Assembly: GCF_024362525.1 (NCBI RefSeq)
Contig: NZ_CP101459.1
Span: forward strand, 372,001 to 436,000
DNA length: 64,000 bases
Direction: 5' to 3'
Origin: Natrononativus amylolyticus
GTDB taxonomy: Archaea > Halobacteriota > Halobacteria > Halobacteriales > Natrialbaceae
This document shows positions 7,609 through 15,416 of the stretch, one piece after another. The notes under the pieces are model-generated. The model saw only the letters and a program-made list of their open reading frames with translations. It did no database searches and was not told the DNA's origin. The translations under genes were made by a program, and so were the position numbers. How positions within the stretch are numbered: position 1 is the stretch's first letter; every line of letters starts with the position of its first letter.

Positions 7609-9501
7609 ATGACCAACACACACACTGATGGTGGGGCGGTACCGACGACGGACGAAGACGACCGCGATCCGCTGTTCGCACGGATCCCGCGCCGCGATTT
7701 CATGAAAGCCGGTGTCGCCACCGGTGCCCTGACGTCGCTTGCCGGCTGTACGGGACTTCTCGAGGCAGACGAAACGACGGCCGCCGCGAGCGGGACGCTC
7801 GACCACGAGGTCCCGCCGGGCGAACTCGACGAGTACTACGCGTTCTTCTCCGGGGGTCACTCCGGCGAGGTGCGCGTGTACGGCGTCCCCTCGATGCGCA
7901 GCCTCATGCGCATCCCGGTGTTCAACCTCGAGGGCGCGCAGGGCTACGGCTACGACGACGAGACCCGCGAGATGCTCGAGGACGCCGGCGGCTACACCTG
8001 GGGTGACGTCCACCACCCCCGCGTGAGCCAGACGGACAACGAGTACGACGGCCGGTGGCTGTTCGTCAACGACAAGGCCAACGGCCGACTGGCGCGGATC
8101 GACCTGAAGTACTTCGAGACCGACGCCATCGTGAACCTGCCGAATCAGCAGGGAACCCACGGCGCCTGCGCGCTGATGCCCGACACGAAGTACATCTTCG
8201 GCGTCGGCGAGTTCCGCGTGCCGATGCCGAACGACGGCCGCGACGTCGACGACCCGAGCGAGTACACCTCGGTGCTCTCGGCGGTCGACCCCGAGACGAT
8301 GAACCCCGTCTTCGACGTGAAAGTCTCCGGCAACCTCGACAACGGCGACTCCGGAAAGAATGGACGCTGGTTCTTCTCGACTTCCTACAACAGCGAGGAG
8401 GGCGTTACCGAGGCGGATATGACCCAGGCGGATATGGACTGGGTCACCGCCTTCGACATGCCGGCCATCGAAGACGCCCTCGAGGCCGGCGACTACGAGG
8501 AGGTAAACGAGGTGCCGGTCATCGACGGGACGAAGGAGAGCCCGCTCAACGACGGCGACCGGCCGATCGTCCGCTACGTCGACGTCCCCTCGAACCCCCA
8601 CGGTGTGACCGTCACGCCCGACGGAAAGTACGCCATCGCGTCCGGAAAACTCGACAACACGTGTACGATCATGGAACTCGACCTCCTCGGCGAGGTCGAC
8701 GACCCGACCGACGCCATTGTCGGCCAGCCCGAAGTCGGGATGGGGCCGCTGCACACCCGCTACGACGACCGCGGCCACGCCTACACGTCGCTGTTCATCG
8801 ACTCGCAGGTCGTCAAGTGGGACATCGAAACGGCTGTCGAGTCCGAACCCGGCAGCACCGACGCTATCGTCGACAAGATCGACGTCCACTACAACCCAGG
8901 TCACCTGAACGCCTCACAGTCGTTCTCGTCCGATCCGAAGGGTGACTGGCTGATCTCGCTGAACAAACAGTCTCTCGACCGGTTCCTCCCCGTCGGGCCA
9001 ACGTTCCCCGTCAACGATCAGCTGATCTACATCGGCGACGACGAGGAGGGAATGCAACTCGTCAAGGACACGCCAACCTACCCCGAACCACACGACGCGA
9101 CGATCGTCCACCGGGACAACATCAACCCCGAGACGGTGTACGACCCCGACGACCTCGCGCTCGAGCCAGTCGGCGCGGGCGAGGACGACATCACCCGCGA
9201 GGACGGTCGGGTGGAAGTCAGAATGATCAACCAGCGAAACCGCTTCGGCTTCCAGGACATCACGGTCCAGGAGGGTGACGAGGTCGAGATCACGACGACG
9301 AACGTCGAAACCAGCGAGAACATCGTCCACTCGCTGGCGATCCCGCAGTACGACATCAACGTCAAGACCGCGCCGCAGGAGACGCGAAAGGTGACGTTCA
9401 CGGCCGACAAGCCGGGCGTCTACTGGATCTACTGCGCGTACTTCTGCAGCGCGCTCCACCTCGAGATGCGCTCGCGGCTGCTGGTCGAACCGGAGGACTG
9501 A
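7609..9501 (+). CDS. nosZ: Nitrous-oxide reductase NosZ (predicted Tat lipoprotein)
   Basis: A 630-aa multicopper enzyme reducing N2O to N2 on the outer face of the membrane. A twin-arginine signal (PRRDFMKAG, R28-R29) ends in the lipobox SLAGC, so C47 may be lipidated. The beta-propeller supplies the CuZ histidines: DVHHP (H135, H136), GTHG, NPHGV, GPLHT, the GHAY and/or PGHL region, and EPHDA. The C-terminal cupredoxin has the CuA set H574 (IVHSLAIP), C609 and C613 (CAYFCSALHLEM), H617 and M620. All ligands appear present. It is the first gene of nosZ-(membrane protein)-nosDFYL, facing the NarO-like regulator. The start at the ATG is preferred over an in-frame GTG at 7567. Confidence 0.97.
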   Translation: MTNTHTDGGAVPTTDEDDRDPLFARIPRRDFMKAGVATGALTSLAGCTGLLEADETTAAASGTLDHEVPPGELDEYYAFFSGGHSGEVRVYGVPSMRSLMRIPVFNLEGAQGYGYDDETREMLEDAGGYTWGDVHHPRVSQTDNEYDGRWLFVNDKANGRLARIDLKYFETDAIVNLPNQQGTHGACALMPDTKYIFGVGEFRVPMPNDGRDVDDPSEYTSVLSAVDPETMNPVFDVKVSGNLDNGDSGKNGRWFFSTSYNSEEGVTEADMTQADMDWVTAFDMPAIEDALEAGDYEEVNEVPVIDGTKESPLNDGDRPIVRYVDVPSNPHGVTVTPDGKYAIASGKLDNTCTIMELDLLGEVDDPTDAIVGQPEVGMGPLHTRYDDRGHAYTSLFIDSQVVKWDIETAVESEPGSTDAIVDKIDVHYNPGHLNASQSFSSDPKGDWLISLNKQSLDRFLPVGPTFPVNDQLIYIGDDEEGMQLVKDTPTYPEPHDATIVHRDNINPETVYDPDDLALEPVGAGEDDITREDGRVEVRMINQRNRFGFQDITVQEGDEVEITTTNVETSENIVHSLAIPQYDINVKTAPQETRKVTFTADKPGVYWIYCAYFCSALHLEMRSRLLVEPED

Positions 9502-9507
9502 TCGCCG

Positions 9508-10392
9508 ATGGCCCGCTCCGGACGACTCGCGACGATCGCCTCGCGCCTGACCGAACTCCGGCGGGCCCTTCCGCTGCTAGCGGCGGCGCTGTTGCTGATC
9601 GCCATCGCGTTACCGATGTGGCGGATCACGCTGACGGCCCCGCAGTACCCCGGTCGGGCGCTGCCGGTCGAACTGTACGCCTACCCGCGACTCGGCGGCG
9701 AGTACGCCGAGGTGCAACTGCTCAACCGGTACGTCGGCTTCTACTTCCCGGACCCGGTGCTGCTCGAGCCCAACTACGAGGTTCACGAGAACGCCGTCGC
9801 CGTCCCCGAGTGGTCGTTCGGTCCGCTCCCGTTCGTCGCGGTGGCCGCGACGGGCGTGTTCGTCGCGCTGGCACCCACCGTCCGGAAGCTCAAGCTGGGC
9901 CTGACCTGCCAGCTCCTCGGGACCGTCGCCGTCTTCGGCGGTATGTTCGCGGTCATCCAGTACCGGCTCTACCAGACCGGGCACTCGCTCGACCCGAACG
10001 CACCGTTGCGGGGCGTCGACGGCTTCACGCCGCCGGTTCTCGGCCCCTACGAGGTGGCGAACATCAGCGGCACCGCCTGGTTCGGTCCGGGCGGCTACCT
10101 GACGGTGGCCGCGATCGGGCTGCTCGTCGTCGCCTTCTTCCTTCGGGACTCCGAGGCGACGGTCCGGGACGTCCCGGCGCTGGTCCGCTCGATCCGCGAC
10201 CGCCTCGTGGGTCGCCTCCGCGGAGGCGGTGACGAATCGAACGACGGGCGGCCCGCACACCCGCCAACCGATCCCGACGTCGACGCCGCGCGCGTCGAAG
10301 CCGCCCGGAGCGACCGTGACACCGACGTGCGACTCGAGCGGGCGTCGCCGACCGAACGGGACGCGCTCGAGGCGAGAGGTGATCGGCCGTGA
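9508..10392 (+). CDS. Nos-cluster membrane protein of unknown role
   Basis: A 294-aa protein with four membrane helices: residues about 20-38, 110-125, 133-153 and 193-210. A roughly 75-residue outer loop lies between the first two, and the C-terminal tail is very acidic and Arg-rich. The first helix runs into MWRITLTAPQYP, a W-x-I-x-L-x-A-P-Q-Y-P motif seen in membrane proteins that follow nosZ in many clade II (non-proteobacterial) nos clusters. It starts 6 nt after nosZ and overlaps nosD by 4 nt, so it is translationally coupled to both. A role in electron transfer to, or membrane docking of, NosZ is a guess. Confidence 0.75.
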   Translation: MARSGRLATIASRLTELRRALPLLAAALLLIAIALPMWRITLTAPQYPGRALPVELYAYPRLGGEYAEVQLLNRYVGFYFPDPVLLEPNYEVHENAVAVPEWSFGPLPFVAVAATGVFVALAPTVRKLKLGLTCQLLGTVAVFGGMFAVIQYRLYQTGHSLDPNAPLRGVDGFTPPVLGPYEVANISGTAWFGPGGYLTVAAIGLLVVAFFLRDSEATVRDVPALVRSIRDRLVGRLRGGGDESNDGRPAHPPTDPDVDAARVEAARSDRDTDVRLERASPTERDALEARGDRP

Positions 10393-11777
10393 CGCGACTC
10401 GAGGCGTGGTTCGCCGGGGCGGCGGCGGTCGTGCTCGCGGTGCTCCTCGTGACGGCGATCGTCGCCGCGACGAGCGGCCCCGCGACGTCCGAGAGCGCCG
10501 CCGACTGGTCGCCGGACCTCCCGGACGTCCACGACGTCGACGAGCCGACCGAACCCGGAATCGCGACCGTCGGCGACGACCGCTTCGACTCCGTGCAGGC
10601 GGCGGTCGACGCCGCCGAACCGGGCGAGACGGTCGTCCTCGAGGGCCGGTTCGACGAACACGTCACCGTCGACACGGCCGGGCTGACGCTCGCCGCCGCC
10701 GACGGGGATGGCGCTGTGATCGACGGCGGCGGCGAGGGTACCGTCGTCGCGCTCGAGGCCCCGGACGTTACGGTCGAGGGCGTCTGGATCCGCGACACCG
10801 GCCACGACCGCGGCGGCGAGCACGCCGGGATCTTCGTCAACGGCTCGGCGGCGACGATCACGGACGTCCGGCTGACCGAGGTCAGCTACGGTATCTGGGT
10901 CAACGGCGTCGAGGGCGTCACCGTCGAGGAGTCGACGATCGCCGGCCGGGAGGACGTCTTCCCGCTGACCGACCGCGGCAACGGCATCCACCTCTGGGAC
11001 GCCGACGACGCCGTCCTGCGCGACAACCACGTCACGGCGGTCAGAGACGGCATCTACTACTCGTGGGCCGAGCGCGTCCACGCCGAGAACAACACGCTGT
11101 GGGAGATGCGCTACGGCGTCCACTACATGTACTCGAACGACAACCGCCTCGAGGGGAACGTCGCGTTCGACAACGACGTCGGCTTCGCGCTGATGGTTTC
11201 GGAGAACATCACGCTCGTCGACAACGTGGCGGCGAGCAACGACGGCACGAGCGCCCACGGCATCCTCCTCAAGGACGTCGAGCGAAGCGAGGTGCGCAGG
11301 AACGCGGTCGTCGCCAACGGCAACGGGTTCTACGTCTACAACGCCCAGGGCAACCGCCTCGTCGACAATCTCGTCCTCGAGAACCGCGTCGGAATCCACG
11401 TCACCGCGGGCTCGAGCGGCGAGGTCGTCGCCGGCAACAGCTTCATCGACAACGACGAGCAGGCGTTCGCGACGACGAACGCGCAGATCGCCTGGAACGA
11501 CTCCGAGACCGGGAACTACTGGTCCGACGCCCGCGCCGCCGACCTCGACGGCGACGGCACCAGCGAGATCCGCCACCAGCCGGCGGGAACCGTCGAGCGG
11601 CTGGTCCACGACCGGCCGCAGGCGGCCGTGTTCGCCGACAGTCCGGCGTTCGAGGCCGTCCGACTCGCCGAGAGTTCGTTCCCGGTCGTCGAATCCGCGG
11701 GGTTGATCGACCACCACCCGCTCTCGGAACCACCCCAGGAGAACTGGAGGGACTACTATGAAAATCACGATCACTGA
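10389..11777 (+). CDS. nosD: NosD, periplasmic-type beta-helix maturation protein
   Basis: A 462-aa protein starting at GTG. One N-terminal hydrophobic helix (residues about 7-28) acts as signal or anchor. It then has a right-handed parallel beta-helix with repeated short rungs of the form N-x-V...G-I-x-(V/L). The DNA-level giveaways are DSVQAAVDAAEPGETVVLEG at the entry and the exit motif NYWSDARAADLDGDG. NosD works with NosF and NosY to build the CuZ [4Cu:2S] centre of NosZ. It overlaps the previous gene by 4 nt and nosF by 20 nt, so the module is tightly coupled. Confidence 0.93.
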   Translation: MTRLEAWFAGAAAVVLAVLLVTAIVAATSGPATSESAADWSPDLPDVHDVDEPTEPGIATVGDDRFDSVQAAVDAAEPGETVVLEGRFDEHVTVDTAGLTLAAADGDGAVIDGGGEGTVVALEAPDVTVEGVWIRDTGHDRGGEHAGIFVNGSAATITDVRLTEVSYGIWVNGVEGVTVEESTIAGREDVFPLTDRGNGIHLWDADDAVLRDNHVTAVRDGIYYSWAERVHAENNTLWEMRYGVHYMYSNDNRLEGNVAFDNDVGFALMVSENITLVDNVAASNDGTSAHGILLKDVERSEVRRNAVVANGNGFYVYNAQGNRLVDNLVLENRVGIHVTAGSSGEVVAGNSFIDNDEQAFATTNAQIAWNDSETGNYWSDARAADLDGDGTSEIRHQPAGTVERLVHDRPQAAVFADSPAFEAVRLAESSFPVVESAGLIDHHPLSEPPQENWRDYYENHDH

Positions 11778-12744
11778 CGTACACAAGCGATACGGCGACG
11801 TCGTCGCCCTCGACGGTCTCTCCCTCACGATACCGTCGGGGTCGACGTTCGGCGTCCTCGGGACGAACGGCGCGGGAAAGAGTACCCTGTTCGGGCTACT
11901 GGTCGGCCACGACCGCCCCGACGAGGGCACGATCGAAGTCGGCGGTCTCGACGTCGAGGAGGCGGGCCATCGCGTGCGCGAGCGCGTCGGCTTCCTGCCC
12001 GAGCACAGCGGCTTCCCGGCCTCGTTGACCGGCCGAGAGGTGCTCTCGACGCACGCCCGGATCCGCGGACTCGAGGACCGCCGCGAGCGAATCGACGAGG
12101 TGCTCGACCTCGTCGGTCTGGCCGACGCCGCCGATCGCGCCGTCTCCGGCTACTCGAACGGGATGGGGCGACGGCTCGGCCTTGCCGCCGCGCTGCTCCC
12201 GGAACCCCCGGTACTCGTCCTCGACGAGCCGACCGCCGGCCTCGACCCGCGCGGCGTGTCCGCGTTCCACGAGATCATCCGGCGGATCGGCCGCGAGACG
12301 GACGCGACCGTCGTTCTCTCCTCGCACGTCCTCGACGAGGTCGAGCGCCTCTGCGACGAGATCGCCGTCCTCCACGATGGCCGGCTCCGAACGGCCGGAG
12401 CGGTCGACGAGCTGTGTGCCACCGACAGCACCGTCACCGTGCGCGTGTGGGCGCCGGACGGCGAGGCTAAACCGCGGCTCCGTGAGGCCGTCGCGACGTA
12501 CCTCGAGGAGACGGCGGCCGGCGGCGACCTCGAGGCGACCGGCGGGGCGCTCGAGGTCACCTGCGAGCGCGACCTCGCGTTCGACCTCGTCTCACGGCTC
12601 GAGTCGGACCTGGTCGGGCGCTTCGAGGTCCGCGAACCGGGCCTCGAGGCGGCGTTCCACCGCGCGCTGGACGATTCGCCCGATGCCGGGACGGTTACCA
12701 CCGGGACGGTGGGCGCCGCCGAGGCGGCGGAGGTGAGCCGATGA
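11758..12744 (+). CDS. nosF: NosF, ABC transporter ATPase
   Basis: A 328-aa ATPase with Walker A GTNGAGKST (residues 35-43), the ABC signature as SGYSNGMGRRLG near 135, Walker B VLVLDEPTAGLDP near 152, and an H-loop in VVLSSHVLDEVE. A C-terminal extension of about 100 residues follows the ABC domain, as in other NosF/YhbH-like exporters. It energises NosY for supply of sulfur or another factor to NosD and apo-NosZ. It overlaps nosD by 20 nt and nosY by 4 nt. Confidence 0.93.
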   Translation: MKITITDVHKRYGDVVALDGLSLTIPSGSTFGVLGTNGAGKSTLFGLLVGHDRPDEGTIEVGGLDVEEAGHRVRERVGFLPEHSGFPASLTGREVLSTHARIRGLEDRRERIDEVLDLVGLADAADRAVSGYSNGMGRRLGLAAALLPEPPVLVLDEPTAGLDPRGVSAFHEIIRRIGRETDATVVLSSHVLDEVERLCDEIAVLHDGRLRTAGAVDELCATDSTVTVRVWAPDGEAKPRLREAVATYLEETAAGGDLEATGGALEVTCERDLAFDLVSRLESDLVGRFEVREPGLEAAFHRALDDSPDAGTVTTGTVGAAEAAEVSR

Positions 12745-13652
12745 CGTACACGAGCGAGTACGAGGGCGACCTCGAGGCCGCCGAGCCGATCGAGGCCGCC
12801 GAACGTGGCGCGATTGCGGCGGTGCTGCCGACGGCGGAATCGGGCGTCGTCGCCCGCCAGCTCGCGGTGCTCGCGGGCTCCGAGTACCGCCTCGCGGTGC
12901 GAAGCCGCTGGGCGGTCGCCCTCACCGGAATCTTTGCCGCGTTCGCGCTGGGGCTGACGACCTTCAGCGGCGCGAGCGTGAGCCCCGAGGGGTTCGACCG
13001 AACCGTCGCGAGCCTCGCCGTGCTCGCGGTGTACCTCGTCCCGCTGGTCGCGCTGGCGTTCGGCTACGACGCGATCGTCGGCCGCGAACAGAGCGGCTGG
13101 CTCCAGACGCTGTTCGCCCTGCCGGTCTCGCGGGCGTGGATCGTCGTCGGGACCGCCCTCGGTCGGGGCGCCGTGCTGGCGAGTGCGACCGTCGTCGGCT
13201 TCGGGATCGCGGGCGGCCTGCTGTTGCTCGAGTTCGGCCTCGCCGGGTTCGACACCTACGTCGCGTTCCTGCTCGCCGCCGTGGCCCTCGGACTGGCGTT
13301 TCTCGCCGTCGCCGTCCTCCTGTCGACGCTGGCTCGCGAGAAGACCCACGCGCTCGGGCTGTCGCTGTTAGTGTGGGGCTGGTTCGTCCTCGTCCACGAC
13401 CTGCTCGCGCTGGGCGTGCTCTCGGCGTTCACGCTGCCCGACGCCGCCCTCTCGGCGGTGTTGCTCGCCAACCCGACGAGCGTCTTTCGGGCACTCGTCC
13501 TCGGCAGCACTGGCGCCGCCGGCGACGCGGGATTCGCCGCGGTGCTCGCCGACGCCGGGCTCTCGACGCCCGTCCTCGTGGGAGCACTCCTCGCCTGGAT
13601 CGTCCTGCCGATCGCGCTCGCGGCCGTCTGCATCGGCCGACGGAGGGTGTGA
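12741..13652 (+). CDS. nosY: NosY, ABC-2 type permease
   Basis: A 303-aa protein. A 50-residue soluble N-terminus is followed by six hydrophobic helices: the first at about 55-72 (WAVALTGIFAAFALGL), the last at about 280-298 (LLAWIVLPIALAAVCIG). The VGREQSGWLQTLFALPVSR segment between helices 2 and 3 is characteristic of ABC-2/NosY permeases. It forms the channel driven by NosF and partnered by NosD. The stop overlaps the nosL start region. Confidence 0.93.
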   Translation: MTYTSEYEGDLEAAEPIEAAERGAIAAVLPTAESGVVARQLAVLAGSEYRLAVRSRWAVALTGIFAAFALGLTTFSGASVSPEGFDRTVASLAVLAVYLVPLVALAFGYDAIVGREQSGWLQTLFALPVSRAWIVVGTALGRGAVLASATVVGFGIAGGLLLLEFGLAGFDTYVAFLLAAVALGLAFLAVAVLLSTLAREKTHALGLSLLVWGWFVLVHDLLALGVLSAFTLPDAALSAVLLANPTSVFRALVLGSTGAAGDAGFAAVLADAGLSTPVLVGALLAWIVLPIALAAVCIGRRRV

Positions 13653-13654
13653 TC

Positions 13655-14248
13655 GTGTCGCGACGTTCACGACGGGCTGACTGCCACCGATCGCTCGGCT
13701 CGGCCTCGAGACGGCGCGTACTCGCCGGAATCACCTCCGCCGCGGCGGGCGGGCTCGCCGGCTGTCTCGCCGCCGACGATTCGTCGCCGCCGGCCGAGCC
13801 GATCGACCTGACCGGCGGCCGCGAGTGCGCCGTCTGCGGGATGGTCGTCGAGGATCACTACGGCCCCGCCGGTCAGATCTTCTACGACGACGGCCGCCCC
13901 GACGGCGGCGACGGTCCGGTCGCCTTCGACAGCGTCGCCGAACTCCTCGTCTACGACGACGAGCAGCGGATCCGGGGGCTGGAGGACCGGGCCGTGTTCG
14001 TCACCGACTACTCGAGCGTCGACTACGAACTCGAGGACCGAGACGGCGTCCACTACGTCTCGACGCACGCCGAGAGGGAGGCTTTCGCCGACGCGACGGA
14101 GCTCTACTACGTCGTCGACAGCGAGATCCGGGGGGCGATGGGCCCCGACCACCTGCCGTTCTCCCGGCGGTCGGACGCCGACGATGTCTCGAGAGAGTAC
14201 GGAGGCGCGGTCCGAAACTGGGGTGAGCTCTCGAATGCCTCCGAGTGA
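13655..14248 (+). CDS. nosL: NosL, copper chaperone lipoprotein
   Basis: A 197-aa protein with a Tat-like signal SRRRVLAGITSAAAGG and lipobox LAGC (C37). Next comes the NosL metal site ECAVCGM (C58, C61, M63), then the conserved GQIFYDDG...VAFDS pattern. NosL delivers Cu(I) to NosZ. The GTG at 13655 is preferred because GGAGG sits 8 nt upstream; a GTG at 13649 would be too close to that ribosome site. It abuts nosY and closes the nos cluster. Confidence 0.9.
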   Translation: MSRRSRRADCHRSLGSASRRRVLAGITSAAAGGLAGCLAADDSSPPAEPIDLTGGRECAVCGMVVEDHYGPAGQIFYDDGRPDGGDGPVAFDSVAELLVYDDEQRIRGLEDRAVFVTDYSSVDYELEDRDGVHYVSTHAEREAFADATELYYVVDSEIRGAMGPDHLPFSRRSDADDVSREYGGAVRNWGELSNASE

Positions 14249-14359
14249 GAGCCGACACCCGAACGGATCGAGAACGCCTGAGTTTCGAACACGCCTCGGC
14301 AGCGACAGGGCTGTTCTCCCCCGCCTCCGATCGGACTCCGCTCGCGCGGAGCGTTTCGA

Positions 14360-14379
14360 GGGGGTATTCTCACACCCCC
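14360..14379. repeat. Hairpin GGGGGT / ACCCCC between nosL and zinc ribbon 2
   Basis: A 6-bp inverted repeat with an 8-nt loop lies about 18 bp before the TATA element of the second zinc ribbon. A shorter hairpin (CTCCG, 14336-14340, with CGGAG, 14347-14351) lies just upstream. It could end the nos transcript or act as an operator; no T-tract follows, so a terminator is the weaker reading. Confidence 0.35.
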
Positions 14380-14396
14380 GGAACGAGAGGACGTCA

Positions 14397-14410
14397 CTTA
14401 TTAGCGGAGG
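14397..14410 (+). promoter_or_regulatory. Promoter element of mini zinc ribbon 2
   Basis: CTTATTAGCGGAGG matches the CTTTATTCGGAGG element before zinc ribbon 1. The CGGAGG block ends 17 nt before the ATG at 14428, against 16 nt in the other copy. A leaderless transcript is predicted. Confidence 0.5.
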
Positions 14411-14427
14411 GTGTATTACAACATATC

Positions 14428-14592
14428 ATGAGCACCAGTGAGGACTACACCTTCGTCTGTCCGGGCTGTTCGCAGTCCATCGCGGTCAACGCCTCGATGC
14501 GGGACGCGCTCGTCGAGAACGGGTGCGCGATCTGTGGCACCCCCGTGTCTCGAGACGCGTTCGAACCCGACTCTCCGACGGCCGCACAGTAG
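14428..14592 (+). CDS. Mini zinc-ribbon protein (paralogue 2)
   Basis: A 54-aa protein with FVCPGCSQSIAVNASM and NGCAICGTPVSRDAF: two C-x2-C knuckles separated by about 22 residues. Knuckle spacing and the C-terminal VSRDAF match the 45-aa protein at 4874, so the two are paralogues flanking the denitrification region. Translation starts at the ATG placed by a leaderless-type promoter. Function is unknown. Confidence 0.8.
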   Translation: MSTSEDYTFVCPGCSQSIAVNASMRDALVENGCAICGTPVSRDAFEPDSPTAAQ

Positions 14593-14730
14593 CCCGATCC
14601 GCGCGGAACGGTACCGATCGACGATCGACACTCGAGTCGTCCTCACGTGCGACGACGGTTCGTCGCCGTCGGCGGTGTGACCCTCGTTCTCACGCTCCAG
14701 AGTGCCGCTACGGAGCGATTTTTACCGGAG

Positions 14731-14763
14731 TATATAAACACCCCACGATATCGGTGGTGCACA
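14731..14763 (+). promoter_or_regulatory. TATA box and possible operator of the small HTH gene
   Basis: TATATAAA (14731-14738) is a strong TATA box. It is followed at 14738-14759 by an imperfect inverted repeat CACC...CGATATCG...GGTG that would span the transcription start. This suits autoregulation by the encoded HTH protein, but that is inferred. Confidence 0.45.
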
Positions 14764-14793
14764 CTGGTTGCGCTCCGACCGGTACACAGAGGT

Positions 14794-15186
14794 ATGAGTC
14801 AGTCACAGTATGCGGTTCACGGAACGTCTCCCGGATTTTCGAGCGGCCCGGACGTCCTCTCACTCGAGACCGGCGCCCGAGAGATCCTCAGCGCGTTCGA
14901 CGACGCAGACTGCCGCACCATCCTCGAAGTGGTCGGTGACGACGACGGACTGTCGGCCAGCGAAATTTCCGACCGCAGCGACGTCCCGCTGTCGACGACC
15001 TACCGCAAACTCGAGACGCTCACCGAGGCCGGACTCCTCGACCAGCAGCTTCGCATCCGCCGGTCGGGCAAGCACACCCGCGAGTACACCCGCCGAATCG
15101 AGGACGTTCGCATCTCGGTCGACGACGGGGGAATCGAACTCCACGTTTCCCGTTGTGCTGACAGTTCGTCGCCGCTGTTCGCCTAG
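14794..15186 (+). CDS. Winged-helix transcriptional regulator
   Basis: A 130-aa protein with an N-terminal tail of about 30 residues. A winged helix-turn-helix follows: ILSAFDDADCRTILEVVGDD, LSASEISDRSDVPLSTTYRK, and wing RSGKHTREYTRRIEDVRISV. The recognition helix pattern (VPLSTTYRKLETLTEAGLL) fits the haloarchaeal ArsR-like repressor group. An AGAGGT ribosome site precedes the ATG. It lies upstream of the YeiH-type transporter unit on the same strand and could regulate it or itself. A trailing cysteine (SRCADSS) is the only obvious thiol besides C44. Confidence 0.8.
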   Translation: MSQSQYAVHGTSPGFSSGPDVLSLETGAREILSAFDDADCRTILEVVGDDDGLSASEISDRSDVPLSTTYRKLETLTEAGLLDQQLRIRRSGKHTREYTRRIEDVRISVDDGGIELHVSRCADSSSPLFA

Positions 15187-15271
15187 GTCGTCTCGGATGG
15201 GTGCAACATTTTCCGGCATCTCGGACGTGATCGACAAGCGTTAAGTGCGCCGCTCGGAAGGCTTCGAACGA

Positions 15272-15412
15272 ATGTCGATCGATGGATGGCGCCCGGTCGT
15301 CTCGGACGTCCGGGCCGCCTGGACGCGTCTCGAGCGTGACTGGCAGAGCGTCGTCGTCGGCGCGGCGATCGTCGCGCTGACGGCCGCGTTCGGGGTCCAG
15401 ATCCCCTGGTAA
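15272..15412 (+). CDS. 46-aa single-helix membrane protein
   Basis: A short gene ending 4 nt before the YeiH-type transporter. The protein has a polar N-terminal half (DGWRPVVSDVRAAWTRLERD) and a C-terminal hydrophobic helix, VVVGAAIVALTAAFG, ending VQIPW. A TATA-like GCGTTAAGTG at 15236-15245 predicts a leaderless start at the ATG. The tight spacing suggests co-translation with the transporter and possibly a small accessory subunit. Codon use matches the neighbours. It is too short for homology to be judged by eye. Confidence 0.65.
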   Translation: MSIDGWRPVVSDVRAAWTRLERDWQSVVVGAAIVALTAAFGVQIPW

Positions 15413-15416
15413 CGAC

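Noticed and set aside
7525-8904. Long open frame antisense to nosZ
   Set aside because: It mirrors the nosZ codons, has no family similarity and no start signals; long antisense frames are common at this G+C.
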